Positions 37,601 through 49,600 of a DNA stretch of 64,000 nucleotides are shown in pieces (within the stretch, counting starts at the first letter, position 1; each line of letters begins with the position of its first letter). A model generated the notes under the pieces. The model was not told where the DNA came from. It did not search any database and saw only the letters and a list, made by a program, of their open reading frames with translations. The stretch is from Misgurnus anguillicaudatus (taxonomy: Eukaryota; Chordata; Actinopteri; Cypriniformes; Cobitidae), in NCBI RefSeq assembly GCF_027580225.2, contig NC_073353.2:33299501-33363500 (forward strand). The letters run 5' to 3'. The position numbers and the translations under genes were made by a program.

Positions 37601-40600
37601 TAGCTCAACAAGCTACATCCATTTTTCTGTTGTGTTGTAAACCTCTAGACAAAGATTTCTATGTCTGGGAGACGTGGTGTAATTTGAAATAAATTTGGTC
37701 TTCGTGGTCACTCCAAGATTGAAATGGAAACATTTTGTTGCGTTTCGAACATACCTTTACATTATTTATGTATTTATAAAATTCAGCTGTAATGAATTTG
37801 ATTTACCAGATACTCATGATCACTTTCATTTTCTTTATCGCTCCTGACATTTGAAATTTTTGTAGGTTACAACCCTTCCACTTTCAGCCTTATGAATGTT
37901 ATTTTATATCTATTTAATTTAAAACATTACAATTAGACTTGTAAACCTGTACACACATGCACACACAAACACAGTCCCATTTTTAAGTCCCACATTAGTA
38001 AACAAATAGCCTGTCTGGCCCTAAAGTCCTCATCCAAACAGTTGGGCTCCTCCTCTTGTATAACCCCATACCCTAACAGAAAATTTCCCTCAAACACCTT
38101 TTTTAGGAGCCCATATGAAGAAGTTTTGAGAGAATCCCCCCCTCAAGTTCTACCACCCCCTTCCCCTAAAATTGGCCGTTCTACTGCCTCTCCTTTGCCC
38201 AGCCGTTCTGGTTCGTCCCCTGCCACTTCCTTAGCCCCACGCAAGAAAGTTATTGTGCCAACTGAATATCAAGACACGCTACCAGAAGAGTTTGAGGAGA
38301 AGATCAAGCAACCCAAATCCTCAAGCATGTCTCAGAGTAGTGCTCAAGACTTCCGATCCCAGACCCCTGTCAGTGAGTATTCCCGTAAGGAACCTCGGCC
38401 CTCACCAAAGCTGAAAAGAGCTAGGTCAGAGATGACGTTGAAGTTTGATGAGCAGAGGAGGAGTATTGATAACCCAGAGGAAACTCTATCGGGACGTTCT
38501 TGGGCTGGATTTAATAGAGCTTCATCTGTTGACTCTGATGAAGAAGAAAGTCGAATGGGGATCTCGAGGGAGGGCTCCAAAGGGGACCATCGTGAGGCTA
38601 AAAACGCAGACACAGCTCAGAGAAGGTCCATGTTTAGGCAGCGGGCTGCTTCCCTGGAGGACAGACCTCACTACTCCCAGAAGGTGCAGGACATTGAGAA
38701 CAAGTTCGCAGAGGAGCTCCAGCGCATCAAAAAGCTTGTGGGAAAAGCACATATGAAGAGATCCTTCTCAACAGAGCAACTCTCCACTTTACACAACAGC
38801 AGGCAGCCTGTAAGAAAGTTAGAGCCCCTCCCACCCCAGGTTCTTCAAAAGCTGCAGGATAGAGAGCGTGCTCAGCTAGAGCGAGAGAAGAGAAAAAGCG
38901 AGCAAGCCAAAGAACGGTCGCCACCAAAATCTCCTTTCCGTAAGCGAAAAGACCAACTGACAGAACAACCAATGGAAAAAGTTAAAGGTGAATGGTCTGA
39001 CCCAGCCACTAAGACATTTGTTAATCAACCATGCCCTCCAGAAGCCATGTCACCTTCTGATCTACCTGGGCAAAGGTCTCCAAGATTTGTGCGTGGCCCA
39101 AGCCCAAGCAGGGGGAGTCCTCGAAGGTCTCCAACTGTAGAGATTACTGCCATGGCTGAAGACCGCTCTAGAGGAAGAGCCGAATCTCCATCCAGAAATG
39201 TCATAGAGATGACATTACGCAAGGGTGATCCAAGATCTGCAAGTCCGTTGGTCAAGAGAGTTGTTCGTGTTCAGGAAGTTCCACAAACAGACGAATCCAG
39301 GAAGACACCTGTAGAGGTCACCCTAAGAAAATTGGAGAGAAGGCCTGAAAGTCCTTTGTTGCAGGGAGAAACTGTAGCTATTCAAGAACGCCCTTTCCAA
39401 CCTCCCCCCAAACCTCCAAGAGTGTCTCTGTCTTCCTCCTCTGAGGAGAAGATGGAGTTGGATTTGAGTCCTCTACAACCAGCACCTAAGCTAACCATAC
39501 CAAAAATCGTTGTCGAAGATGAGCCAATGGAGACAGAAACACCCACAGAAAAGATTGAAAAGACTGTGAAAAGTGCCACTGGTAAAGTGGTAAAAACCCA
39601 AAGAAACAGAGGAAGGGGACGCAGACAAAGACCCATGTCACCTGAATTTGGTAAGTTTTGCAGAGATAGTAAACAAGCAGGCTTATTAAGTAAATTCTTG
39701 ACCTCAGATTTGACAAAAGTAAATGGAAACTGACTCATAATCTAGATTATCACATCTGAAGATACCGCATCTGTTGGAAAATTCTGATGTATCTCTCCCA
39801 TTGTTGCAGAATCTTCAGACGACTCGTATGTGTCTGCAGGAGAAGATCCTCTAGAGGCTCCTGTGTTTGAGTTTCCACTACAGGACACTGTAGCATCGAC
39901 TGGAACAGATGTGCATTTAAAATGCATCATCAGTGGCACCCCTCTGCCTGAAGTTACGTTTTGTATTGAACCCCAAATTTGTTTAGTGGATTTAAATCAA
40001 CATGGTCATTGCAGTGTCAATTCCTTTTTGGACATTGTTGGCCGTAACAGTAAAGACGTGTTTTTATGTATAGTTACGTGGAAGAGAGACAACATTGAGA
40101 TCAAGAACAGCCCAACTCATGTTGTAAAAGTGGAGGGAGAAAGACACTCTTTGCTCATTAAATGGACAAAGCCAAGCGATGCAGGAACGTACACAGTTAC
40201 TGCTACAAATGAAGTGGGCAAAGCTTCCAGTAGTGCCACCCTTTTCATCAAATCAGGTAAGTGTGTTTTATGGAAAACACTGTGAGGTGTCTCTTCACAA
40301 GGGGTGTTTATACCAGTGGGCAACCTTGCGATCTCTCTTATGAAGCCAAGATGGAAGTGATTTAATTTGCAATTCATTGACTTGCCACTAGAGACTCACT
40401 AGAGTCAATCCTATAGACCCCCATGTTAAAATGGCTAAACTTACAGCAGATGAATATGCTTACAGCCTGGTACAAAAGGTGTTTTTTGTCTATATAGCTA
40501 ATTTTGCCCTTTATGACAACTGCAAGGGGGGTGAATTATATTAAGCCTTAAAGTTCTGCATAACTTGCCACTTGAGTGGCAGGTGAATTGCCTCTGCTGT

Positions 40601-43600
40601 CACTTTGGTTGAGCTAGTTGGGCATGGTTTCAGCAACCAGGCACCTCAACTCTGCCTCGTTGCCAATTTTTCGGTTTTTTGGTGAGTTACGCCTTGCCAA
40701 GACGGCAATGGCATGCTCCACCAAGTTTGGGCTTCAAAAAAGATGCCACGAACACTACGTCCATGTTTTATACAGTCTATGGTTCATACTGATGTTGAAT
40801 AAACTAGAGGTTACCAACCCACTGTGATGTTAATTAATGGTAGGCATTTTGATTCCACTACAGGTGTATCAGGTGGTTGATCTATGTCTGGTAGTTGCTC
40901 CATCTCATCAGTGCTGATTTGCATAAAGTAGAGATCATCTTAGTGTTCCTACCTCCAGTTGACACTGTGGCCCGTGTTGCTGCAGAATGAATAATAATGA
41001 CGTCAAGCTATTTTGTTGCTGAAAATTAGTTTCAGTTTGAACACTCTTTAAGAAGAGAGGTATTGAAATCATCAATATTGCTGCTGAAAATAATGTGAAA
41101 AAGGATTGTAGGTGATGTTTTTGAGCAGCGAGGTTGAGCATATTGTGTTTTGAGTCTGAATTGAGGGGGTGGAAGTTTGAAGAGTAACGTTTGTGAGAGC
41201 AGTGCATTTCTTCTTGAAAATCAGTGAATTTCATCTTGAAAAATATCAGTGGGATCAAAGGAATGAGGGAGGGAATGAGTCATTCAGTCAACATGTGGCC
41301 CTGCAGGCTAGGGCTGCCATCTCTCTGTTGGTGTTAAAATCACTTTAAGAGCAAATTACTTTTATTAAATTATTAAAAGCATTTACCATTTTGCCTCCCT
41401 GCCATTTTGCTTTAAGGTTACGGCTCCTTTGCTTCCTTAATCTCTGGTTTTCTCTGTTTTCCCTTTCTTTTGTTTTCTTTCCTTGAGATCCTTAGTTGGT
41501 AATAATAAAGAAGACCAAAAAACATTGATCGTAGACACTAATCCCATTTTTTTAGATGCCAAAATAAATTTTTATTTTGTAACATCATAAATATACTAGT
41601 ATTATAATATATATAGTATATATATTAGTTCTTAATTTATTCAAGTCAAGTCTCATTTTTTGTATAGCGCTTTTTTACATGGTTTCATTGCTTCAAGAAA
41701 GACAAAGTGAAAACACAGAAAAACATGGAAATTATTAAATATATGAAGAGTTTGGTTCCAAAACGCAATAAATCCATTTTGACTAATTTCGGTAAAAATG
41801 TGTTTTCTATACCAGGAAAGTGCCAAGATGAAAACCACTATTTTCTGTTACAAACTTTCACATAGCATCTTTAGGTTATAATAACATTAAAAGTTCAAAT
41901 CCATAATATGATTTTCAAAGATTTATTATAAAAACAACAAAATGCAATAGCATGGCAGAAGCTTGATGCTATCTGGAGAACAAGCAACCAGCATTTTTCT
42001 GTCTCCCGAGTGCCTCTCGCGTTTAGATTATGATGGCTTACGTTTCTTTCCCATCACAAAAAAACACCACAGGTTTATCAATTCCATCAAAGTATTATTT
42101 CGTTTTTGTTTGTTGATCACGAAGTACAAGATAAGGAAAACTAGGATTCCTTAAGTAATATGCCGCCATTGTTTGTTTACAATGCTTGGAATGGTGCGCT
42201 GTGATTTGTTGAGCGGATTTATTGCATTCTGCAGAAAAGGGGGCGTTTATTGCGTTTTGGGGGAAAACAAGGAGAAAAGTTGACAGAATAACACGGTGGA
42301 TATTGGATTTTGCGTAAAATTTAGAATTTACTTTTAAATACTGACCTGATACAATACTGATTTTGCCGATAACTTTTTTTTTAATGTATAATAAATGACA
42401 GACATCTCATTAAAATAGACATGCCTTTGCATGAAAATGGCCTCATAATTTGGTCCCCAGTGCTTCTGTCAACCTAGAAAAAAAAACAGTAACTTAGTTT
42501 TGGTAAACCATTCTCTGCAAGCATGTGAAAAAATAGGTCATTGAAATATGTCTCCCCTTGTGATGTCAGAAGGGGATAATACCGCCCCTAATCTGCGCTA
42601 TCCAACCACGGCACTGTCATTTAGTGCAGAGATCAGCGCATTTGCATTTAAAAGGACACACCCAAAAACTGAAAATTTTTGCTCACACCTACAAAGTGGA
42701 GATTTTAACATGTTATAATAAACTATCTATATTGTATTTTGAGCTAAAACTTCACATACGTACTCTGAGGAAAACAAAGACTAATTTTACAATGTTAAAA
42801 AGTCTTGTGAAATGTCCACTTTAAAAGAGGAAAAATTTACATTACAAGGTGTATCGGCTAGAATCTCACAATACGATATGTATCATAATGCTATATGTTG
42901 TAATACATTGCTATACTGTAAGGGGCCAGTCACACCAAAAGCGCTTTAAACGCTTGCAAACGCAAGGCGCGGCTTTTCATATTGCTAAGCAAACACTGAG
43001 TCAGCTGTCTTGTCAATCAAATATTGAAGCGTGAGCGCTCTTTTGCTGTTAACTGTCATATTAGCAGAAACTTTAAAAAGAGGGCGCTTGCTCTGAACTT
43101 GTTTGAGGATGAGAGGTGCACAAACACGCAGGAGACAGTGAGCGAGTGGAGTCTGGTTCTTCAAAGCAACTGTAAACTTCCCTCACCACAACGTAAGGCC
43201 CGCCTCTCCCCTGATTCGATTGGACAATGGAAAGACGCGAATGACGTCAGGTGCTTCTCCGCTCTCAGCGCTCCTTCAAAAACGCGTGCGCGGCAGGCGG
43301 CAAAAAACCGCAAGGCGCTCGGCGCGCATAAACCTGCCCATAGAATATCATTCAAAAAAGGCAACTGCCATAAACGCTTTTAGTGTGACTGGCCCCTAAA
43401 GCAACCAAATATATTGGGATATGTTCTTTTTTAGGAATATAATGGGATATAATCATTAAGAAGATTTTTATTTTTTTATTTTTTTTTGAGAATCGATACA
43501 GTATTGCCTAACAAAATATCACAAAAGTCACATGCAATAATACCATGAACAACATCCTAACAGCATACTGGAGGTGTTAATTTATTATAATTTTCTTAAT

Positions 43601-46600
43601 CTGTTACACCCATTAAATGTTTTACAAACAAATCCAACAAATTAAAGATGAAATTTCTAAAGTGGAGATGTCTGATTCGTTCCTGCTAATGGTTAGAAAG
43701 CGAAAGACAAGCTTTGCCATATTAGGGTGGTGTATACCAGGGTTATTTTTAGCTTTCCTTCCTCCATAAAATGATCTTGAAATAATCTCATAAATAGAGG
43801 ATCCTTATGTTACTTCATGCTTGCTGTTAAAAATGACTTGCCAAGTAGGTCTTTATTTTTCAAAGAAATATGACGGCACGTTTCTGAGAACCGTTTATCA
43901 GCCGATGAAGCACCTGCACAGAAATCATGTTCTTTACGGTTCATGATACCTTAGCAGGTTTGCTGAGCTACAGCAGAAGAGAGTGATTTTGTTAAAAGGC
44001 ATATAAATAGGATGGTTGATATGAGAAGATTTTCATGCCAGTTCTTTTGACTTGAATGGAAAAATGGGAGGACATATGTGTGTTTGTGCCGAACTAAATG
44101 TTAAAGGTAGTGTCGTGTTGACGTTGAGAGAGCAGGAGAGAACAGCAAGGGAGGCTACAGAAGACATCTGCTCCACATGACTGGTGCTTTTGGGTGTTGA
44201 CTTATTAAAAACATGCATTGGAGCTGTAGGTGTTGGCTTTCTACGTGGCAGATATCTGGTTGAAGGTGTGTGGCTGGGTAGGTTTGTGTTAAAGTCTGTG
44301 ATTAAAGATTTGCATGATGGATTTCTAGAAAATTTGAGCATAATTTGACAAACTTTTGCATTAGTGTAAAGTTTGTACCTTCTCTTGCGTGATTTATTTG
44401 ACAACTATTATGCTTTATCGTTGATAATCTTATCTTTTATCTAGTGGTGTGGCTGTGAATGTCTTAGACTTAAACTGAGTTTGCAGTAATGTATATGCTG
44501 TTGTAAGAAGAGACATCGTGTCTATTTTTTCTTCTGGTGCAAGACGCGGAGAGCACATAGAAGTTTCCCTGCTCACTTCAGGCCCCTCAAAGCAAATTGT
44601 TTAAAGTGTTTGCACATGTACCATATTTAAGGAACAAATTTCAATTTGTAACTTTCTGAAACACCATTATCAGTTAAGGGTGAATGGATTGCTGGAAGCA
44701 TCCTAAATCAAATGGCTTTACTTTATGTTTTTTCTTGTGTCATGTGTTAAAAGCGATACCGGTCTCCAGTCTTTGGTTTTTAAATTGAGGTTGGATTTGA
44801 GTCCATGTCTTTCAACCCCCACCTCTCCAAATTTGCTCAGTTGTGTAAATATACATTTTGAAAGTATTGGTTGTAAAATCAACTACAATCTCTCAGATCC
44901 CAGTCAGGACCAGCGTGGGAACCTTGGTGTGCCCATGGACATCAGCAGTCCCATCACATCTGATGAGGAATACCTTAGTCCTCTGGAGGAGGGGATGGAT
45001 TTTTCATCCTACAGAGGTCCTGAGCCAAGGAAGATTGTGGACACTCGATTTAAAGAGCCTCCAGCCTTTCAGGTGTCTAAGAATAAGATGTTTAATGGTT
45101 TTAAAATACTACATTACAGTGCTTCATTGATAACGTTTTCATTTACGTTATTTTCTAAACAAGGTATATCTATCTATCTATAACCTGTGCGTTTACCAAC
45201 ATTACAGGCTGTTTTTGGAGACCAGACAGTAACAGAGGGTCAGGAAGTGACCATGTCTGTTCGAGTGGGTGGACAGCCTAAACCCATACTTTATTGGTAT
45301 GTTTTAAAAAGGCATCACAATTTTAACAAAGTTTTGCAAATCAGGTGTGCCGTGTATTATTTGTTAACATTAGTGAATCTGTTAGCTAGCAATGAGCATC
45401 ACTGTTACAGCATTTTTCTTTGATAATTTTAGTTCAAACTAATTGTTTATTGTTTGTTAATTTAGTTGATCATCCTTTAGTTAACAGATATAACTTATAC
45501 TTAAAGGAAAACAAATGTAAATCTTAAAATGAACATTTATTAGAAATAATAAATGTTGTAAACGTATTGGGTCTCATTCACTAAGCATGTGTACGCACAA
45601 ATTTGTTTGTGAAATATGCGTTTAGACATTTTAACTAACAAATCATGATTTAACTAAAACTTTCATACAAAAATTTCTTCTAAATGTTTGCAAAAACGTA
45701 AGAACAACTTAGACCACACATACGCAATAACAAGGAAAAAAACTATAATATATATCTGTGTTATATATATATATTTTTTTTTTCCCGTGTTCATGATTAT
45801 TGCAAATGTGTGGTAAAGTTGTTCTTATGTTTTTGCATATATTTAAAATAAATTTTAGTGTGAAAGTTTTTGTTAAATCATAATTTGTTAGTTAAAACAT
45901 CCGTACGCACATTTTACGGATTTGTGCGTATGCATGCTTAGTGAATGAGACCCATTGTTTTATATTAGTTCATGTTAATGAATGTAGTTAATTATTTAGT
46001 TAACATCACAGTTAAGAATTTGATTGCTTGGTGTCAAATGTTCCTCTTACTGCTGATTAATTCCCTTTGTGAGACATTTTCAACACTATCTTATGGTACA
46101 CAGCCTTAACTATTTTAAGAGGTGGCTTAAAGGCGGGGTGCATGATCTCTGAAAGGCAATGTTGACATTTGAAATCTCCTACCCCAATAGAATCTGGACC
46201 TTCTTTTGATAGACCTGTCTACACATACGCAACCAAGGAAACGATGTCGTTAAGTAGACACCCCCTTTACTGCTGATTGGCTACAAGTGTGTTTTGGTAC
46301 TTGGCCCGACTCCCTTTTTGCAAAGTGTTTTTGTAAAATCATGCACCCCGCCTTTACATTTTTTACAATCTGCTTTCATCCCACTCTTACGAAAATGAAC
46401 AATTTTTTTTGTAAAAATGTAGTAACCATGTTTTTTTTATCTGTAGTAAAACCAATGTTCATTTTCGTAAGGGCAGTGATGCTTTGGTTTAGGGGTGGGG
46501 TTTTATTATTGCTTTTTTGTAATAATTAGTATGAAATTTTGTGTTGCATTTGAGAATAAAAGTCATACTTAAACTTATTTTCTTTGATGTCAGGCTGCGA

Positions 46601-49600
46601 GACAGAGTGACAATAAAAACAGGTCCACGACATATTGTTCATGAGACCGGAGAGGGCAACTTTGAGATGATAATAAAATCGGCACAGAAGTCGGATGCTG
46701 GCATTTACACCTGCAAGATCATCAACGAGTATGGAACTAAACAGTGTGAGGGCAAACTGGAGGTTAAAGGTGAGCATGCTTTTACACAACTTTCAGCATG
46801 TTGGGGAAGATGTATGTTGATTGTGAATCATTTGCATTATAATTCACACAGATGACGTGTTCATCTGTTGTTGTTTTTTTAAGTCTGTCAGGGTTTCCGC
46901 GGGGTTGTAAAAGGTAGTAAAAGGTAGTAAATTAAATTATGCCAAATTAAGGCCAGTAAAAAGTAGTAAAAAGTAGTAAACGTCATCTGACGAGGTAGTA
47001 AATTTTCGATTGCCTTTTGTAATGTTATGATGCCTGGAAATTAGTTCAAATCACCTGCATATCTGGTCAAATAATCAAAGATCTTTCGTCTCTGGGATGT
47101 GATCAAAGCCTGGAGTGGAGCCAAATCACGTTCCTCTCTCCGCAGTAAGCGTTCTGTTATCACTACGCACCGGATCCACTCCGGGTTTTCTGACTGTATC
47201 ACGTTATAAGCTAAGGTAAAACTTTTTCAGCTAGCATGGTCAAACTTATAATGCAGGAAGGCTCCGATGTTTTGAAGATCGATAAAGGTGTAAAAGACGA
47301 TTGACTTGGCTTAGCGAAATGATGAAGATTGGCAAAACCTTCAGTTCGTGGGCTAAGAAAACCAAACAGGTAACTTGCGTGTCTTTGCACAGTATGACTA
47401 ACGTAAGGGGTCCTGTATTTTGGGGGTAAATGATTTCTCACGTTACTGATCATCCGCGTCACGCTTTTTAATGCTATGCTGATATAGCCAGTGGCTGGTA
47501 CAACGGGTTTGTTTAACTCGTGGGTAAACTGCATGTGGCGCCACAACAACCAAAAGGCAGATGACATCCAAATCCCTTGAGAGCGATTGACGAGGAATCA
47601 TAAGAGGAGACTGCTTCCGAAATGGTCTCGCGGGACTTTGATGTCATCCACCTGTCGGTTCTTGCAGTTGCATTTGCGTTTGGTCACAAAAACGTAACAT
47701 TTGTACATATATTTAAGCACCGCAGTTTAAAAACAAGTGATTTTAAGCCATTCAAACACAAACAACAGTGCGTCCGCTGTTTCTGTGTCAGAGGAGCACG
47801 CTAGCCGCCCATTCGTTTCTCATTGAGCTTGTGTTGTACGTATTTTTGCCGCTTTATTGGCCTTAAATAACACATATGCCTCAAAAATCCCGTCTTTGCA
47901 AATATCCTCATATAAACACGACCATTTAGGTCTTAGGAGAAAGTAAACAGCAGAAACTTTTGCGCATAAAATAGCACATCGGCGCTGCCTCTATTGTAAC
48001 GTAATATTTAGTTGATAAAGGTACAATCATTCAATTTCGTTCACTATGGTTACAGACATCCTGTGCGATTTGTACACTACTTTAACTCGAGTTGCTCGTT
48101 CAGGGTTTATATTCATACGTTACTGTATTAGAGCTGTGACTGTAAGCTGTTGTGTGAACAGAACAGACCCTGGATTATTTGTTTATGTGTACTGAATAAT
48201 ATTATTTGAAAAAGTTGTATTTGTTCACATTAGTAAATGCATTATATAACATAAACAAACAATGAAAAATTTAGAGTATATAAGCATTAATTAATTCTTG
48301 TTTATGTCATTACAGTAATTGACGGTGGTTCATGGTGCATTCACTAATGTTAAAGGAATAGTCTACTCATTTTCAATATTAAAATATGTTATTACCTTAA
48401 CTAAGAACTGTTGAATCATCCCTCTATCATCTGTGTGTGTGCACGTAAGCGCTGGAGCGCGCTGCGACGCTACGATAGCATTTAGCTTAGCCCCATTCAT
48501 TCAATGGTACCATTTAGAGATAAAGTTAGAAGTGACCAAACACATCAATGTTTTTCCTATTTAAGACGAGTAGTTATACGAGCAAGTTTGGTGGTACAAA
48601 ATAAAACGTAGCACTTTTCTAAGCGGATTTAAAAGAGTAACTATATTTTATGGCGTAATAGCACTTTTGGGAGTACTTCGACTCGCCTGAAAAGTCCGCT
48701 CCCCTTCTCACTCTCATAATGGGAGAGGGTGGGTGTTACTGCGCAGAGTCGAAGTACTCCCAAAAGTGCTATTACGCCATAAAATATAGTTACTCTTTTA
48801 AATCCGCTTAGAAAAGCGCTACGTTTTATTTTGTACCACAAACTTGCTCGTATAACTACTCGTCTTAAATATGAAAAACGTTGATGTGTTTGGTCGCTAA
48901 ATGCTATCGTAGCGTCGCAGCGCGCTCCAGCGCTTACGTGCACACACACAGATGATAGAGGGATGATTCAACAGTTCTGTGTTAAGGTAATAACATATTT
49001 TAATATTGAAAATGAGTAGACTATTCCTTTAACAGTTTCAACGTTGATTAAAAAAATATTAGTAAATGCTAAAATAAATACACTTACAATTAATAAATAA
49101 TTAATAAAAGATTAATTTAAGGTGGTGATATTCATGTTTTCTTTTTATACAGTATAGTGAGTTATTTAGCTGTTTCGCCTTAATTTGAAATGCCCTGCAA
49201 ACTACAGCTACCTATATATGCCACAGGAGACTTCAATATGGAATTTATGGCAAAAAAAAGTCTCCCCTTAAAATGCTATTGGTCTCGCCTACATAAAGTG
49301 TTAGGTAAAGGAATATGACTTGGCCTGAAAAATATTTCAATCAGAAGAATTTTTTTCACTTTAATTCTTTTTTGTATGTTATATATGTCAAAATCTGTGT
49401 AAATAATAGAAAGGTCGCTGATTAACACTTGCCATTCAGTGTCGTGATGGTTTTAAAAAATATTCTGAAGGTAGTAAAAAAGGTAGTAAAAAGTAGTAAA
49501 TTTAACTTAAGGATTTCTGTATAAACCCTGTCTGTTTTGCTAATGTCAATAACTTCATGCAATCCAGATTAGCATGCTGAGACAACGATGCCTTAACAAT

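Noticed and set aside
38344..39738. Several - strand frames opposite the large speg exon
   Set aside because: Shadows of the conserved + strand coding frame.
43024..43383. 119-codon open frame, + strand
   Set aside because: Falls wholly inside the TIR element 42920-43399; chance frame in GC-rich transposon DNA.
44033..44404. 123-codon open frame, - strand
   Set aside because: No domain recognised, intronic in speg, low complexity (Ser/Thr/Pro); no promoter or splice support.
44725..45183. Start of an APEG-1 short isoform at the beginning of this frame
   Set aside because: Sequence before the acceptor at 44896 is pyrimidine-rich intron with no similarity to the APEG-1 N-terminus; only 44897-45072 is supported.
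47211..47567. 118-codon open frame, - strand
   Set aside because: Inside the hAT-like element; any transposon coding in this part appears to lie on the + strand.
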